Below, in pieces: positions 6,914-14,907 of a DNA stretch of 18,984 nt. Both the position numbers and the translations under genes were made by a program. The stretch lies in NCBI GenBank assembly GCA_036823255.1, contig DAISGC010000078.1, positions 1 through 18,984 on the forward strand, given 5' to 3'. Each line of letters begins with the position of its first letter. Within the stretch, counting starts at the first letter, position 1. This DNA comes from UBA4658 sp002405485. GTDB taxonomy: Bacteria > Planctomycetota > Phycisphaerae > Phycisphaerales > UBA1924. The notes beneath the pieces are model-generated. The model did no database searches, was not told the DNA's origin, and was given only the letters and a program-made list of their open reading frames with translations.

Positions 6914-9034
6914 ATGCTTGCCCGCGAGTTGCACATCGCCGAGGAGTTTCCACGGGTGTCGCTGGACCGTTGGCGTGGGCTTGTGGAGGCGGATCTTGCG
7001 GGGGCTGGGGGCGGGGAGGCGAAGGGGTTGTTCGAGCGGAAGCTGGTGACGCACACGTATGAGGGTGTGTACATCCAGCCGCTGTACACCGAGCTGGAGT
7101 GGGACTCGTCTGCGGGCCAGACGGGGTGCTCGGGGTCGTCGCCGTGGGTTCGCGGGAGCGTGCCGCTGGGGACGGCGGTGGATGGGTGGGACATTCGTCA
7201 GGAGCATGGATGGGCCGATCCGGCGGAGTTCAACGCGCGGATGCTGGAAGATCTGAATGGCGGGGTGACATCGGTGCTGCTGCGGATGGACGCGGCGGGT
7301 CGAGCGGGGCTCGACGCCGACGATCCGGAGGCGGCGAAGCTCGTCGGGGTGGATGGATGCACGCTGTCGAGCGGGGCAGAGTGGGACCGGGCATTTGCCG
7401 GGGTGCATGTGGGGATGATCGGGGTGACGCTGGAGGCGGGGGCGGCGTTCGTGGCGGGGGCGGCGCAGCTCATGGCATTGTGGGAGCGAGCGGGGCTGGA
7501 GGCGGTCCGCGCGCGCGGGGCGTTCAACGCCGATCCGCTGGCGGCGCTGGCTCGCGATGGCACGGTGCCGATCGCGATCGATGGGCTCCTGCACCAGATG
7601 GGCGATCTGGCGGCGTTCACGTCAGCGCGGTATCCGCTGGTGACGAGCGTCCGCGTGGGCACGGCGGCGTATCACCACGCCGGGGCAACGGCGACCCAGG
7701 ACCTGGCGTTTGCAATGGCCTCAGGAGTGGAGTATCTGCGGTTCCTGACAGGAGCGGGGCTCTCGGTGGACGCGGCGTCCAGGCAAATGCTGTTCTCGAT
7801 GGCGGTGGGGTGCCACTTCTTCCTGGCGATCGCGAAGCTCCGCGCCGCGCGGCGGATGTGGGGCCGGGTGGTTGAGAAGTGCGGGGGCACGCTGGGTGCT
7901 GCGGGGATGCGGCTGCACGTGCGGACGAGCAAGCGGGTGCTGACGCATCGCGATCCGTGGGTGAACATCCTGCGGAACGCGGCGTGCGTGTTTGCCGCGG
8001 GCGTGGGCGGGGCCGAGGCGATCGGAAGCGAGCCGTTTGACGGGGTGCTTGGTCCGGCAAGCGAGCTGGGCAGGCGTGTGGCCCGGAACACCCAGCACAT
8101 GCTGATGGAGGAGGCGCACCTGCACCGGGTGTGCGACCCGGCGGGCGGATCACACTACCTGGAATCGCTGACCGAGGAGCTGGCCGACGCGGCGTGGGTG
8201 ATCTTCCGGGACATCGAGCGGCGCGGAGGAATGCTGGCGTGTCTGAAGTCCGGGTGGGTACAGGAGCAGATCGACGCGTCCTATCGCACCCGCGCGAAGA
8301 ACATCGCAACAGTCAAGGACCAGGTGCTGGGAGTGAGCGCGTTCGCGAACCTGCTGGAGCGGCTGCCGACGCCGAAGATCGTGGATCTGGATCGCGTACG
8401 TGTGGAGGCGGTGCGTCGGCTTGGCGACCATCGATCGGCGTCGAGCCGGGACCGGGTCGGACAGCGGGACTTCGGAGACGGGGCATCGCTGACGGCGGCT
8501 GCGGTGGACGCGGCGCGGCGCGGCGCGACGATCGGCGAGATCTCGCGGCGCGTGTTCGGGACCGGCGTGCCGCTGGCGCTCTCGGCGGGGCCGCTGGCGG
8601 TGCATCCGTACGCGGAGCCGTTCGAGAGACTGCGGGACGCGGCGGACGGGTTGGCGGAGGAGTGCGGGCGGAGGCCGATCGCCGCGCTGCTGACGCTCGG
8701 GAGCGCGGCCGAGCACGGCGCGCGAGCGGGGTATGCGCGGAACTTCTTCCAGGCGGGGGGCTTTGAGGTGCGATCGGCGATGAGCGTGAGCCAGGCTGCG
8801 GGCGCGGGAATCGTGGTGATCTGCGGGTCTGATGCGCAGTACGCGGAGGGGCAGGCCGAGCGGGCCGCCGCCGAGCTTCGAGCGGCCGGCGTGCGGACGG
8901 TGGTCCTGGCGGGTCAGCCCGGGTCGCGGGAGGGAGCGTATCGGGCGGCGGGAATCGACCGGTTCATCTTCGTGAAGTGCGATGTGGTGCGGACGCTCAC
9001 GGAGCTGTTGAGCGAGGAAGGGGCGACGATATGA
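6914..9034 (+). CDS. mutA: Methylmalonyl-CoA mutase small subunit
   Basis: 706 aa non-catalytic subunit of the heterodimeric B12-dependent mutase that interconverts succinyl-CoA and (R)-methylmalonyl-CoA. The TIM-barrel part shares the mutase pattern (AAYHHAGATATQDLAFAMAS, GCHFFLAIAKLRAARRMW, HVRTSKRVLTHRDPWVN, VCDPAGGSHYLESLTEELA). The C-terminal B12-like domain (about 588-706) lacks the DxHxxG cobalt-ligand motif: the equivalent place reads LGSAAEHGARAG. That loss is normal for this subunit, so it is a structural partner rather than an isolated defect. Length is above the about 638 aa of the Propionibacterium subunit. The start ATG has AAAGGG 8 nt upstream. Its TGA overlaps the mutB ATG (ATGA, 9031-9034). 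Confidence 0.92.
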   Translation: MLARELHIAEEFPRVSLDRWRGLVEADLAGAGGGEAKGLFERKLVTHTYEGVYIQPLYTELEWDSSAGQTGCSGSSPWVRGSVPLGTAVDGWDIRQEHGWADPAEFNARMLEDLNGGVTSVLLRMDAAGRAGLDADDPEAAKLVGVDGCTLSSGAEWDRAFAGVHVGMIGVTLEAGAAFVAGAAQLMALWERAGLEAVRARGAFNADPLAALARDGTVPIAIDGLLHQMGDLAAFTSARYPLVTSVRVGTAAYHHAGATATQDLAFAMASGVEYLRFLTGAGLSVDAASRQMLFSMAVGCHFFLAIAKLRAARRMWGRVVEKCGGTLGAAGMRLHVRTSKRVLTHRDPWVNILRNAACVFAAGVGGAEAIGSEPFDGVLGPASELGRRVARNTQHMLMEEAHLHRVCDPAGGSHYLESLTEELADAAWVIFRDIERRGGMLACLKSGWVQEQIDASYRTRAKNIATVKDQVLGVSAFANLLERLPTPKIVDLDRVRVEAVRRLGDHRSASSRDRVGQRDFGDGASLTAAAVDAARRGATIGEISRRVFGTGVPLALSAGPLAVHPYAEPFERLRDAADGLAEECGRRPIAALLTLGSAAEHGARAGYARNFFQAGGFEVRSAMSVSQAAGAGIVVICGSDAQYAEGQAERAAAELRAAGVRTVVLAGQPGSREGAYRAAGIDRFIFVKCDVVRTLTELLSEEGATI

Positions 9035-11301
9035 CCACGCGAGCGGCGAGCATCCCGAACTTCGCGGACATCGGGCTGGGAGAGGCAACGTCGGCGTGCA
9101 CGCCGGAGGCGTTCGCGCACGCCGTGCGTGAGCGGCACGGGCGGGGGCCGTTGGAACTGGGCTGGCCGACGCCCGAGCGGATCATGCTCAAGCCGGAGTA
9201 TCACGCGACGGATCTCTCGGGTGTGGAGCATCTCGGGTCGTTGCCCGGGCTTCCGCCGTTTGTGCGCGGACCGTATCCGACGATGTACGTGCTCAAGCCC
9301 TGGACGGTGCGTCAGTACGCGGGCTTCAGCACCGCGGAGGCGAGCAACGCGTTCTACAGGCGGAACCTGGCGGCGGGGCAGAAGGGGCTGTCGATCGCGT
9401 TCGACCTGGCGACGCACCGCGGGTATGACAGCGATCACGAGCGAGTGGCGGGGGACGTGGGGATGGCGGGGGTGGCGATCGACTCGGTGCTGGACATGGA
9501 CCTGCTGTTTGCAGGCATTCCGCTCGGCGACGTGAGCGTGTCGATGACCATGAACGGCGCGGTGCTGCCGGTGCTGGCCATGTACGTGGTGGCGGCGGAG
9601 CGGCAGGGCGTGAAGCCCGAGCGGCTGAGCGGAACGATTCAGAACGACATTCTGAAGGAGTTCATGGTCCGCAACACGTACATCTATCCGCCCGGGCCGA
9701 GCATGCGCGTGGTCGGGGACATCTTCGAGTTCACGGCGCGGCGAATGCCGAAGTTCAACAGCATCTCGATCAGCGGGTACCACATGCAGGAGGCGGGGGC
9801 GACGGCGGATCTGGAGCTGGCGTACACGCTGGCCGACGGGCTTGAGTATCTGCGGACGGGTGTGCAACGCGGACTGGACGTGGACGCGTTTGCGCCTCGG
9901 TTCAGCTTCTTCTGGGCGATCGGCACGAGTTTCTTCATGGAAGTCGCGAAGCTCCGGGCGGCGCGGCTGCTCTGGGCGCGGATCGTGAAGGCCTTCGGCC
10001 CTAGGAGCGACAAGAGCATGTCGCTGCGGACGCACAGCCAGACGAGCGGGTGGTCGCTCACGGCGCAGGATGTGTACACCAACGTGGTGCGGACATGCGT
10101 TGAGGCGATGGCCGCGACGCAGGGGCACACGCAGTCTCTGCACACCAACGCGCTGGACGAGGCGCTTGCGCTGCCGACGGACTTCTCGGCGCGAATCGCG
10201 AGGAACACGCAGCTCTTCCTGCAGCAGGAGACCGACACGTGCCGGGTGATCGATCCGTGGGGCGGGTCGTACCTCGTGGAACGCCTGACGCATGAGCTGG
10301 CGCACCGGGCGTGGGAGCACATCCTGGAGATCGAGGCGCTTGGTGGGATGGCCAAGGCGATCGAGGCGGGCATTCCGAAGCTGCGCATCGAAGAGGCCGC
10401 GGCACGCACGCAGGCGCGGATCGACTCGGGTTCGCAGACCGTGGTGGGCGTGAACAAGTTCCGCCCGCCGCACATGGACAAGGTGGAGGTGCTCAAGATC
10501 GACAACAGCGCGGTGCGTGCGGCGCAGATCGAGCGGCTCAAGGCGCTCCGGACGGCGCGAGACTCGTCGGCGGTGCAACGCACGCTCGGTGCGCTGGAAG
10601 ACGCGGCGCGATCGGGCAGCGGCAACCTGATGGAGCTCAGCGTCGACGCGGCCCGGGCGATGGCGACGGTCGGGGAGATCTCCGATGCGCTGGAGCGCGT
10701 CTTCGGGCGGCACTCGGCGACGATCCGTTCCGTCCAGGGCGTGTATCTTCGCGAGGCGAGCGGGGGAGGTGGAGGAGGCGTCATGCACATTCGCGAGCGC
10801 GTGGATCGGTTCGTCGCCCGCGAGGGGCGCAGGCCGCGGATCCTGATCGCCAAGATGGGTCAGGACGGGCACGATCGCGGGCAGAAGGTGGTGGCGTCGG
10901 CGTACGCGGACATGGGCTTTGACGTCGACATCGGTCCGCTGTTTCAGACGCCGGAGGAAACGGCCCGGCAGGGCGTGGAGAACGACGTGCACGTGATTGG
11001 GGTGTCCTCGCTGGCAGCCGGGCACCTGACGTTGGTCCCCGCGCTCGTCGGTGCGCTTGAGAAACTCGGGCGATCGGACATCCTGGTGGTGGTGGGGGGA
11101 GTGATTCCGCCGCAGGACTATCCCGCGTTGTTCGATGCAGGGGCGTCGGCGGTGTTCGGCCCGGGAACGGTGATCACCGACGCCGCGGGTAGACTGCTGG
11201 ACCTGCTGGAGGCGGACTCGACCTCGGGCGAGGCCGGTGCGGCGGGTGGTGGGGTGGCGAAGGAAGCGGGAGGGGCGGGGGTGCGGAGGGGTGGGCGTTG
11301 A
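9031..11301 (+). CDS. mutB: Methylmalonyl-CoA mutase large (catalytic, B12-binding) subunit
   Basis: 756 aa. Catalytic subunit carrying adenosylcobalamin. Motifs match the Propionibacterium enzyme closely: YPTMY (82-86), GQKGLSIAFDLATHRGYDSD, GTIQNDILKEFMVRNTYIYP, SGYHMQEAGAT with Tyr250 and His251, SLRTHSQTSGWSLTAQD, ARIARNTQLFLQQE. The C-terminal B12 domain has KMGQDGHDRGQKV with the cobalt-ligand His614 in DxHxxG (612-617), and later VVVGGVIPPQDY. A six-glycine linker (ASGGGGGG) joins the barrel and the B12 domain. After about residue 730 there is a Gly/Ala/Arg-rich tail not found in the Propionibacterium protein. ATG 9031 overlaps the mutA stop, the usual coupling for obligate heterodimers. 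A GTG-type start further upstream would lie inside mutA and is not needed. Confidence 0.95.
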   Translation: MTTRAASIPNFADIGLGEATSACTPEAFAHAVRERHGRGPLELGWPTPERIMLKPEYHATDLSGVEHLGSLPGLPPFVRGPYPTMYVLKPWTVRQYAGFSTAEASNAFYRRNLAAGQKGLSIAFDLATHRGYDSDHERVAGDVGMAGVAIDSVLDMDLLFAGIPLGDVSVSMTMNGAVLPVLAMYVVAAERQGVKPERLSGTIQNDILKEFMVRNTYIYPPGPSMRVVGDIFEFTARRMPKFNSISISGYHMQEAGATADLELAYTLADGLEYLRTGVQRGLDVDAFAPRFSFFWAIGTSFFMEVAKLRAARLLWARIVKAFGPRSDKSMSLRTHSQTSGWSLTAQDVYTNVVRTCVEAMAATQGHTQSLHTNALDEALALPTDFSARIARNTQLFLQQETDTCRVIDPWGGSYLVERLTHELAHRAWEHILEIEALGGMAKAIEAGIPKLRIEEAAARTQARIDSGSQTVVGVNKFRPPHMDKVEVLKIDNSAVRAAQIERLKALRTARDSSAVQRTLGALEDAARSGSGNLMELSVDAARAMATVGEISDALERVFGRHSATIRSVQGVYLREASGGGGGGVMHIRERVDRFVAREGRRPRILIAKMGQDGHDRGQKVVASAYADMGFDVDIGPLFQTPEETARQGVENDVHVIGVSSLAAGHLTLVPALVGALEKLGRSDILVVVGGVIPPQDYPALFDAGASAVFGPGTVITDAAGRLLDLLEADSTSGEAGAAGGGVAKEAGGAGVRRGGR
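11268..11295 (+). other. G-quadruplex candidate at the mutB 3' end
   Basis: Five G-runs (11268-11270, 11272-11275, 11277-11281, 11288-11291, 11293-11295) with loops of 1, 1, 6 and 1 bases lie on the coding strand just before the mutB stop and 22 bases before the meaB ATG. If folded in the mRNA it could affect meaB translation. The same bases encode the Gly/Arg tail of MutB. Confidence 0.4.
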
Positions 11302-11316
11302 TCGGCTGGAGTGACG

Positions 11317-12483
11317 ATGAGCACGGCACCAACCGGGAACGGAGCAGGCCCCCGGGTTGAGCCCGGCGGAGCGGACCTCGGACTGGGCGTGTCGGTGTCG
11401 CCGGCGATCTCGGATGGTCCGGTGAGCGTGGTGAGCGAACGGGGGCGGCGTCGGTCCCCTGAGCCGAGCGTTGAAGAACTTGCTGCCGGGGTGGTGGGGG
11501 GCGACCGGGCGATGCTCGGGCGGGCGATCTCGATGATCGAGTCGACGCATCCGTCGCGGATCGCGCAGGGGCGCGAGTTGCTCAGGCGTCTGGCGACCGG
11601 GCGCGAGGATCGAGCCCCGGCGGTGCGTGTCGGGATAACGGGCGTTCCCGGAGCGGGGAAGAGCACGTTCATCGAACGGCTTGGAGTCGAGTTACTGAGG
11701 CACGGCAGGCGGGTGGGGGTGCTGGCGGTGGACCCATCGAGCAGCGTGAGCGGCGGGGCGATTCTGGGAGACAAGACGCGGATGGCGGCGCTCGCGGCGG
11801 ATGCTCGGGCATTCATCCGTCCGTCGCCGTCGGCCGGCGCGCTGGGAGGCGTAACGCGCACGACTCGCGAGTCGATCGTTGTCTGTGAGGCGGCGGGGTT
11901 TGACGTGATGCTGGTGGAGACGGTCGGGGTCGGGCAGTCGGAGACGGCGGTCTCAGAAATGACCGACGTGTTCGTGGCGCTCATGGTCCCCGGGGCGGGG
12001 GATGAACTGCAAGGGATCAAGCGCGGATTGCTGGAACTGGTCGACGTCCTGGCGATCAACAAGTGTGACGGGGACAACGCAGCGCGGGCCAGACTCGCGG
12101 CGAGGCAATACGCCGGTGCACTCCGGATGCTCCGGGGAGACTCCGGGGCAAGCGGTGCTTCGGGGCGACCGCAGCCGACGGTGCTCACATGCAGCGCGCT
12201 CTCGGGCGAGGGTGTCTGGGAGGTGTGGCAGGAGGTGGCGGGCCGGCACGCACGGCTGGTCTCGAACGGGGAGCTTTGGGAGCAAAGGCGATGGCAGGAC
12301 CAACGCTGGCTGCACGCGCTCATTCAGGAGCGATTGCGGCAGTTGGTTCTGGAGACTCCTGGGGCGGCCCAGGCACTGGCCGACGCGGAGGCCGAGGTCC
12401 GGGCCGGGATCCGGCCGCCCATGGAGGCGGACGAGGCGGTGGTGCGGGCAGTTGTTCGGACCCAGGGACGGGAGCCCAACTGA
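11317..12483 (+). CDS. meaB: MeaB/ArgK-family GTPase, mutase chaperone
   Basis: 388 aa G3E GTPase that binds methylmalonyl-CoA mutase, gates cofactor loading and protects the enzyme from inactivation. Visible motifs: P-loop GVPGAGKST (109-117), VLAVDPSSSVSGGAILGDKTRM, VETVGVGQSE, and NKCDGD for guanine recognition. The location directly after mutB, 15 bases from its stop, fits. Start: ATG 11317 has GGAG 5 nt upstream; an in-frame GTG at 11311 is less well placed. The first 45 residues or so are Gly/Pro/Ser-rich and unconserved, an extension beyond the usual N-terminal helix (VEELAAGVVGGDRAMLGRAI). A 48-base gap with its own promoter-like sequence separates it from mce. Confidence 0.93.
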   Translation: MSTAPTGNGAGPRVEPGGADLGLGVSVSPAISDGPVSVVSERGRRRSPEPSVEELAAGVVGGDRAMLGRAISMIESTHPSRIAQGRELLRRLATGREDRAPAVRVGITGVPGAGKSTFIERLGVELLRHGRRVGVLAVDPSSSVSGGAILGDKTRMAALAADARAFIRPSPSAGALGGVTRTTRESIVVCEAAGFDVMLVETVGVGQSETAVSEMTDVFVALMVPGAGDELQGIKRGLLELVDVLAINKCDGDNAARARLAARQYAGALRMLRGDSGASGASGRPQPTVLTCSALSGEGVWEVWQEVAGRHARLVSNGELWEQRRWQDQRWLHALIQERLRQLVLETPGAAQALADAEAEVRAGIRPPMEADEAVVRAVVRTQGREPN

Positions 12484-12493
12484 CCCCGGGGAT

Positions 12494-12522
12494 TTGCCTT
12501 TGGGGTTTGAATAACTTACTAT
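12494..12522 (+). promoter_or_regulatory. Candidate promoter of the mce-carboxylase segment
   Basis: TTGCCT (12494-12499), a 17-base spacer, and TACTAT (12517-12522) match the -35/-10 pattern at 4 of 6 bases each with ideal spacing, inside a local AT-rich stretch between meaB and mce. The -10 ends 9 nt before the ATG at 12532, so the transcript would start 2-3 nt before it: a nearly leaderless message, consistent with the absence of a Shine-Dalgarno. Confidence 0.5.
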
Positions 12523-12531
12523 CGGATACAC

Positions 12532-13005
12532 ATGTCGCTTGAAGGGACAACATCGAGTGTTGGCGTCCGAGCCGTGAACCACATCGGGATCGCGGTCCGG
12601 TCATTGGATGCGCAGCGTGGTTTTTATGAGGGTGTCCTTGGTGCGCGGCTGGAGGGGGTTGAGGAGGTCGCGGACCAGCGGGTGCGGGTGGCGTTCTATG
12701 TGGTGGGTGAGGGGCCAGGGGCGGTTCGGCTGGAACTGCTTGAGCCGACCGGGCCGGAGTCGCCGGTTGCAGCGTTCATCGAGAAGCGTGGCGAAGGACT
12801 GCACCACGTGGCGTACACGGTGAGCGACCTGCGATCTCGGCTGGAGTGGTTGAAGGGCCGGGGCGTGCGGCTGATTGACGAGCATCCGAGGGCGGGGGCC
12901 CATCAGGCGCAGATTGCGTTCATTCATCCGAAGTCGTCGCTCGGGGTGCTGACGGAGTTGTGTCAGCCGAGCGAGGTTCAAGCACATCACGGAGGCACAT
13001 CATGA
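12532..13005 (+). CDS. mce: Methylmalonyl-CoA epimerase
   Basis: 157 aa, the usual size for this metalloenzyme of the glyoxalase/VOC fold, which interconverts (R)- and (S)-methylmalonyl-CoA. Two beta-alpha-beta-beta-beta modules are visible. Metal-site candidates are His17 in NHIGIAV, Glu68 in RLELLEP, the HH pair 91-92 in GEGLHHVAY, and Glu142 in GVLTELCQP, all placed as in known epimerases. It lies between the mutase genes and the carboxyltransferase gene, where its reaction links the two stereoisomers. No Shine-Dalgarno precedes the ATG. Its TGA overlaps the next ATG (13002-13005). Confidence 0.92.
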   Translation: MSLEGTTSSVGVRAVNHIGIAVRSLDAQRGFYEGVLGARLEGVEEVADQRVRVAFYVVGEGPGAVRLELLEPTGPESPVAAFIEKRGEGLHHVAYTVSDLRSRLEWLKGRGVRLIDEHPRAGAHQAQIAFIHPKSSLGVLTELCQPSEVQAHHGGTS

Positions 13006-14612
13006 CCGCCGCCCCGACCGCGTCGACCCCCGGGCCCGCCAGCAACGGGGCCCCACGGAGCAACACCGTGCCGATGGCGGTGCGGTTGGAGGAGTTGAAG
13101 AAGAAGCGGGAGCAGCTTGCTCTCGGCGGCGGGGCGGATCGGCTGGCCAAGCAGAAGGCATCTGGGAACCTGACGGCCCGGGAGCGGATCGACGGGCTGC
13201 TGGATGAGAGCAGTTTTCAGGAGCGGAACGGCTTTGCGCGGCATCGGTGCACGTACCTGGGCATGGCGGACAAGGAGATGCCCGCCGACGGGGTGGTGAC
13301 GGGGACGGGGCTGGTGGACGGTCGGCTGGTGCATCTGGCCAGCCAGGACTTCACGACCGGCGGGGGCGCGCTTGGGGAGGTGCACGGGGACAAGATCGTG
13401 GAGATGATGCGGGCGAGTCTGAAGACGGGGAGCCCGTTCGTGTTCATCAATGACTCGGGGGGCGCGCGGATCCAGGAGGGGATCGACTCGCTGGCGGCGT
13501 ATGGGCGGGTGTTCTATCACAACACGCTGCTGTCGGGGGTGGTGCCGCAGATCTCGCTGATCTGCGGGCCGTGCGCCGGGGGTGCGGCGTACAGCCCGGC
13601 GCTGACGGACTTCATCATTCAGACGCGGCGTGCGCAGATGTTCATCACCGGGCCGCAGGTGATCAAGAAGGTGACTGGGGAGGAGGTGACGGCGGAGCAG
13701 CTTGGCGGTCCGGAGGCGCACATGCACTACTCCGGGGACATTCACTTCATCGCCGACACGGACAAGGACGCGCTGGCGCTGTGCCGTCGGCTGCTGAGTT
13801 TTCTGCCCTCGAACAACACGGAGATGCCGCCGGAGAAGCCGTGGACGGGGGTCGTGGAGCGTGACGAGTCGCTGAACACGCTCTTGCCGGGGGATTCGCG
13901 GATCGCGTACGACATGCACCTGATCATCAAGAGAGTCGTGGACGATGGGGACTTTCTGGAGGTGCAGTCGACGTTCGCGGCGAACATCATCGTGGGGTTT
14001 GGTCGGATCACCGGTCAGACGGTGGGGATCGTGGCGAGCAACCCGATCGTGAAGGCGGGCGCGCTGGACATCGACTCCTCGGACAAGGCGTCGCGATTCG
14101 TGCGATTCTGCAACGGGTTCAACATTCCGATCGTGACGCTCGTGGATGTGCCGGGGTTCTATCCGGGCGTGAAGCAGGAGTACGGCGGGATCATCCGCCA
14201 CGGGGCGAAGCTGCTGTTTGCGTATTCGGCGGCGACGGTGCCCAAGATCACGGTGGTGGTGCGAAAGGCCTATGGCGGTGCGTACGTGGCGATGGCGAGC
14301 AAGGACCTTGGGGCCGACGCGTGTGCAGCGTGGCCGAGCGCTGAGATCGCTGTCATGGGCGCCGAGGGCGCGGTCGAAGTGATCTTCAAGAAGGAGATCC
14401 TCGAAGCGCAGGACAAGGCGGCGAAGCGTGCGGAGCTGATCGATCTGTATCGGAGCACGTTCTCGAATCCGTTCGTGGCGGCGGGGAGGCGGATGGTGGA
14501 TGACATCATCGAGCCTGCGGAGACCCGCCGGTACATCGCGGGCGCGCTGCAGCAGTTCCGGAACAAGCGCGAGCTGAGGCCGGAGAAGAAGCACGGGCTG
14601 ATGCCGCTGTAG
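13002..14612 (+). CDS. mmdA: Acyl-CoA carboxyltransferase, MmdA / transcarboxylase 12S type
   Basis: 536 aa carboxyltransferase of the crotonase fold that moves a carboxyl group between biotin and propionyl-CoA/methylmalonyl-CoA. Motifs: GNLTARERIDGLLD, DSGGARIQEG (151-160), GPCAGGAAYSPALTDF (189-204) for an oxyanion hole, DVPGFYPGVKQE, KAYGGAYVAMASKDLGAD (GGAY at 425-428), WPSAEIAVMGAEGAVEVIF, and the C-terminal KKHGLMPL. The residue after GGAY is Val; from memory, actinobacterial PccB enzymes have Asp there, while 12S/MmdA proteins read GGxYxAM, so the MmdA/12S type is favoured over PccB. Start: ATG 13002 has GGAGG 7 nt upstream and overlaps the mce stop. The first 25 residues are Pro/Ser/Ala-rich. 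Direction of the reaction (carboxylation, decarboxylation or transcarboxylation) cannot be told from this gene alone; no partner biotin carboxylase or Na+ pump is in the window. Confidence 0.9.
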   Translation: MTAAPTASTPGPASNGAPRSNTVPMAVRLEELKKKREQLALGGGADRLAKQKASGNLTARERIDGLLDESSFQERNGFARHRCTYLGMADKEMPADGVVTGTGLVDGRLVHLASQDFTTGGGALGEVHGDKIVEMMRASLKTGSPFVFINDSGGARIQEGIDSLAAYGRVFYHNTLLSGVVPQISLICGPCAGGAAYSPALTDFIIQTRRAQMFITGPQVIKKVTGEEVTAEQLGGPEAHMHYSGDIHFIADTDKDALALCRRLLSFLPSNNTEMPPEKPWTGVVERDESLNTLLPGDSRIAYDMHLIIKRVVDDGDFLEVQSTFAANIIVGFGRITGQTVGIVASNPIVKAGALDIDSSDKASRFVRFCNGFNIPIVTLVDVPGFYPGVKQEYGGIIRHGAKLLFAYSAATVPKITVVVRKAYGGAYVAMASKDLGADACAAWPSAEIAVMGAEGAVEVIFKKEILEAQDKAAKRAELIDLYRSTFSNPFVAAGRRMVDDIIEPAETRRYIAGALQQFRNKRELRPEKKHGLMPL

Positions 14613-14622
14613 GAGCGTTCAG

Positions 14623-14907
14623 ATGGCGATGCATGAGCGCACACAGACTGGCGGTGGTGGTGGCGGGCACGCCGGCGTGCCGAGCGAGCACCTGGCCGTG
14701 ATCGTCGCGGCGGTCGCGGCGGCGCTTGGTCGTGGCGCGCGTGTGCGCGAGGTTCGGCCGGCGGTCATCTCACGGGCGATGTCGGGGTGGATGCGTGCGG
14801 CGCGGGAGTCGGCACCGCACAGGCGGGCGCCGGTGGTGGGGGGTGGGGCGATGTCGCCGGGGCGGACCAATCCGCGGCCCAAGGGGCCGGCACTGGAGTA
14901 TCCATGA
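14623..14907 (+). CDS. Small OadG/MmdD-tail-like protein of the carboxylase cluster
   Basis: 94 aa. AGGAG (overlapping the mmdA TAG stop) lies 7 nt before the ATG, and the TGA overlaps the ATG of the carrier gene (14904-14907), so it is translated as part of this unit. Residues about 21-60 (SEHLAVIVAAVAAALGRGAR, then VREVRPAV and a Trp) resemble the soluble C-terminal tail of sodium-pump decarboxylase gamma/delta subunits: an Ala-rich helix, a basic strand, then W and R. In those proteins the tail follows a membrane helix and ties the carboxyltransferase to the complex. Here no membrane helix is present; the N-terminus is a six-Gly linker. Inference: a small assembly or linker subunit. The C-terminal part (VVGGGAMSPGRTNPRPKGP) is low complexity. 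The family link is weak and based on pattern only. Confidence 0.6.
   Translation: MAMHERTQTGGGGGGHAGVPSEHLAVIVAAVAAALGRGARVREVRPAVISRAMSGWMRAARESAPHRRAPVVGGGAMSPGRTNPRPKGPALEYP

Noticed and set aside
8681..9034. Loss of DxHxxG in the mutase small subunit as a defect
   Set aside because: The small subunit of heterodimeric mutases normally lacks the cobalt-ligand motif; the large subunit has it intact.
8914..11550. Very long open frame on the minus strand opposite mutB (over 850 codons)
   Set aside because: It is antisense to a clear mutB with strong motifs. Its translation is Arg/His/Pro-rich with no recognisable domain, the usual shadow in high-GC DNA.
12987..14594. 535-codon open frame on the minus strand opposite mmdA
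   Set aside because: Same reason: a high-GC shadow rich in Arg, His and Pro, opposite a well-supported carboxyltransferase.
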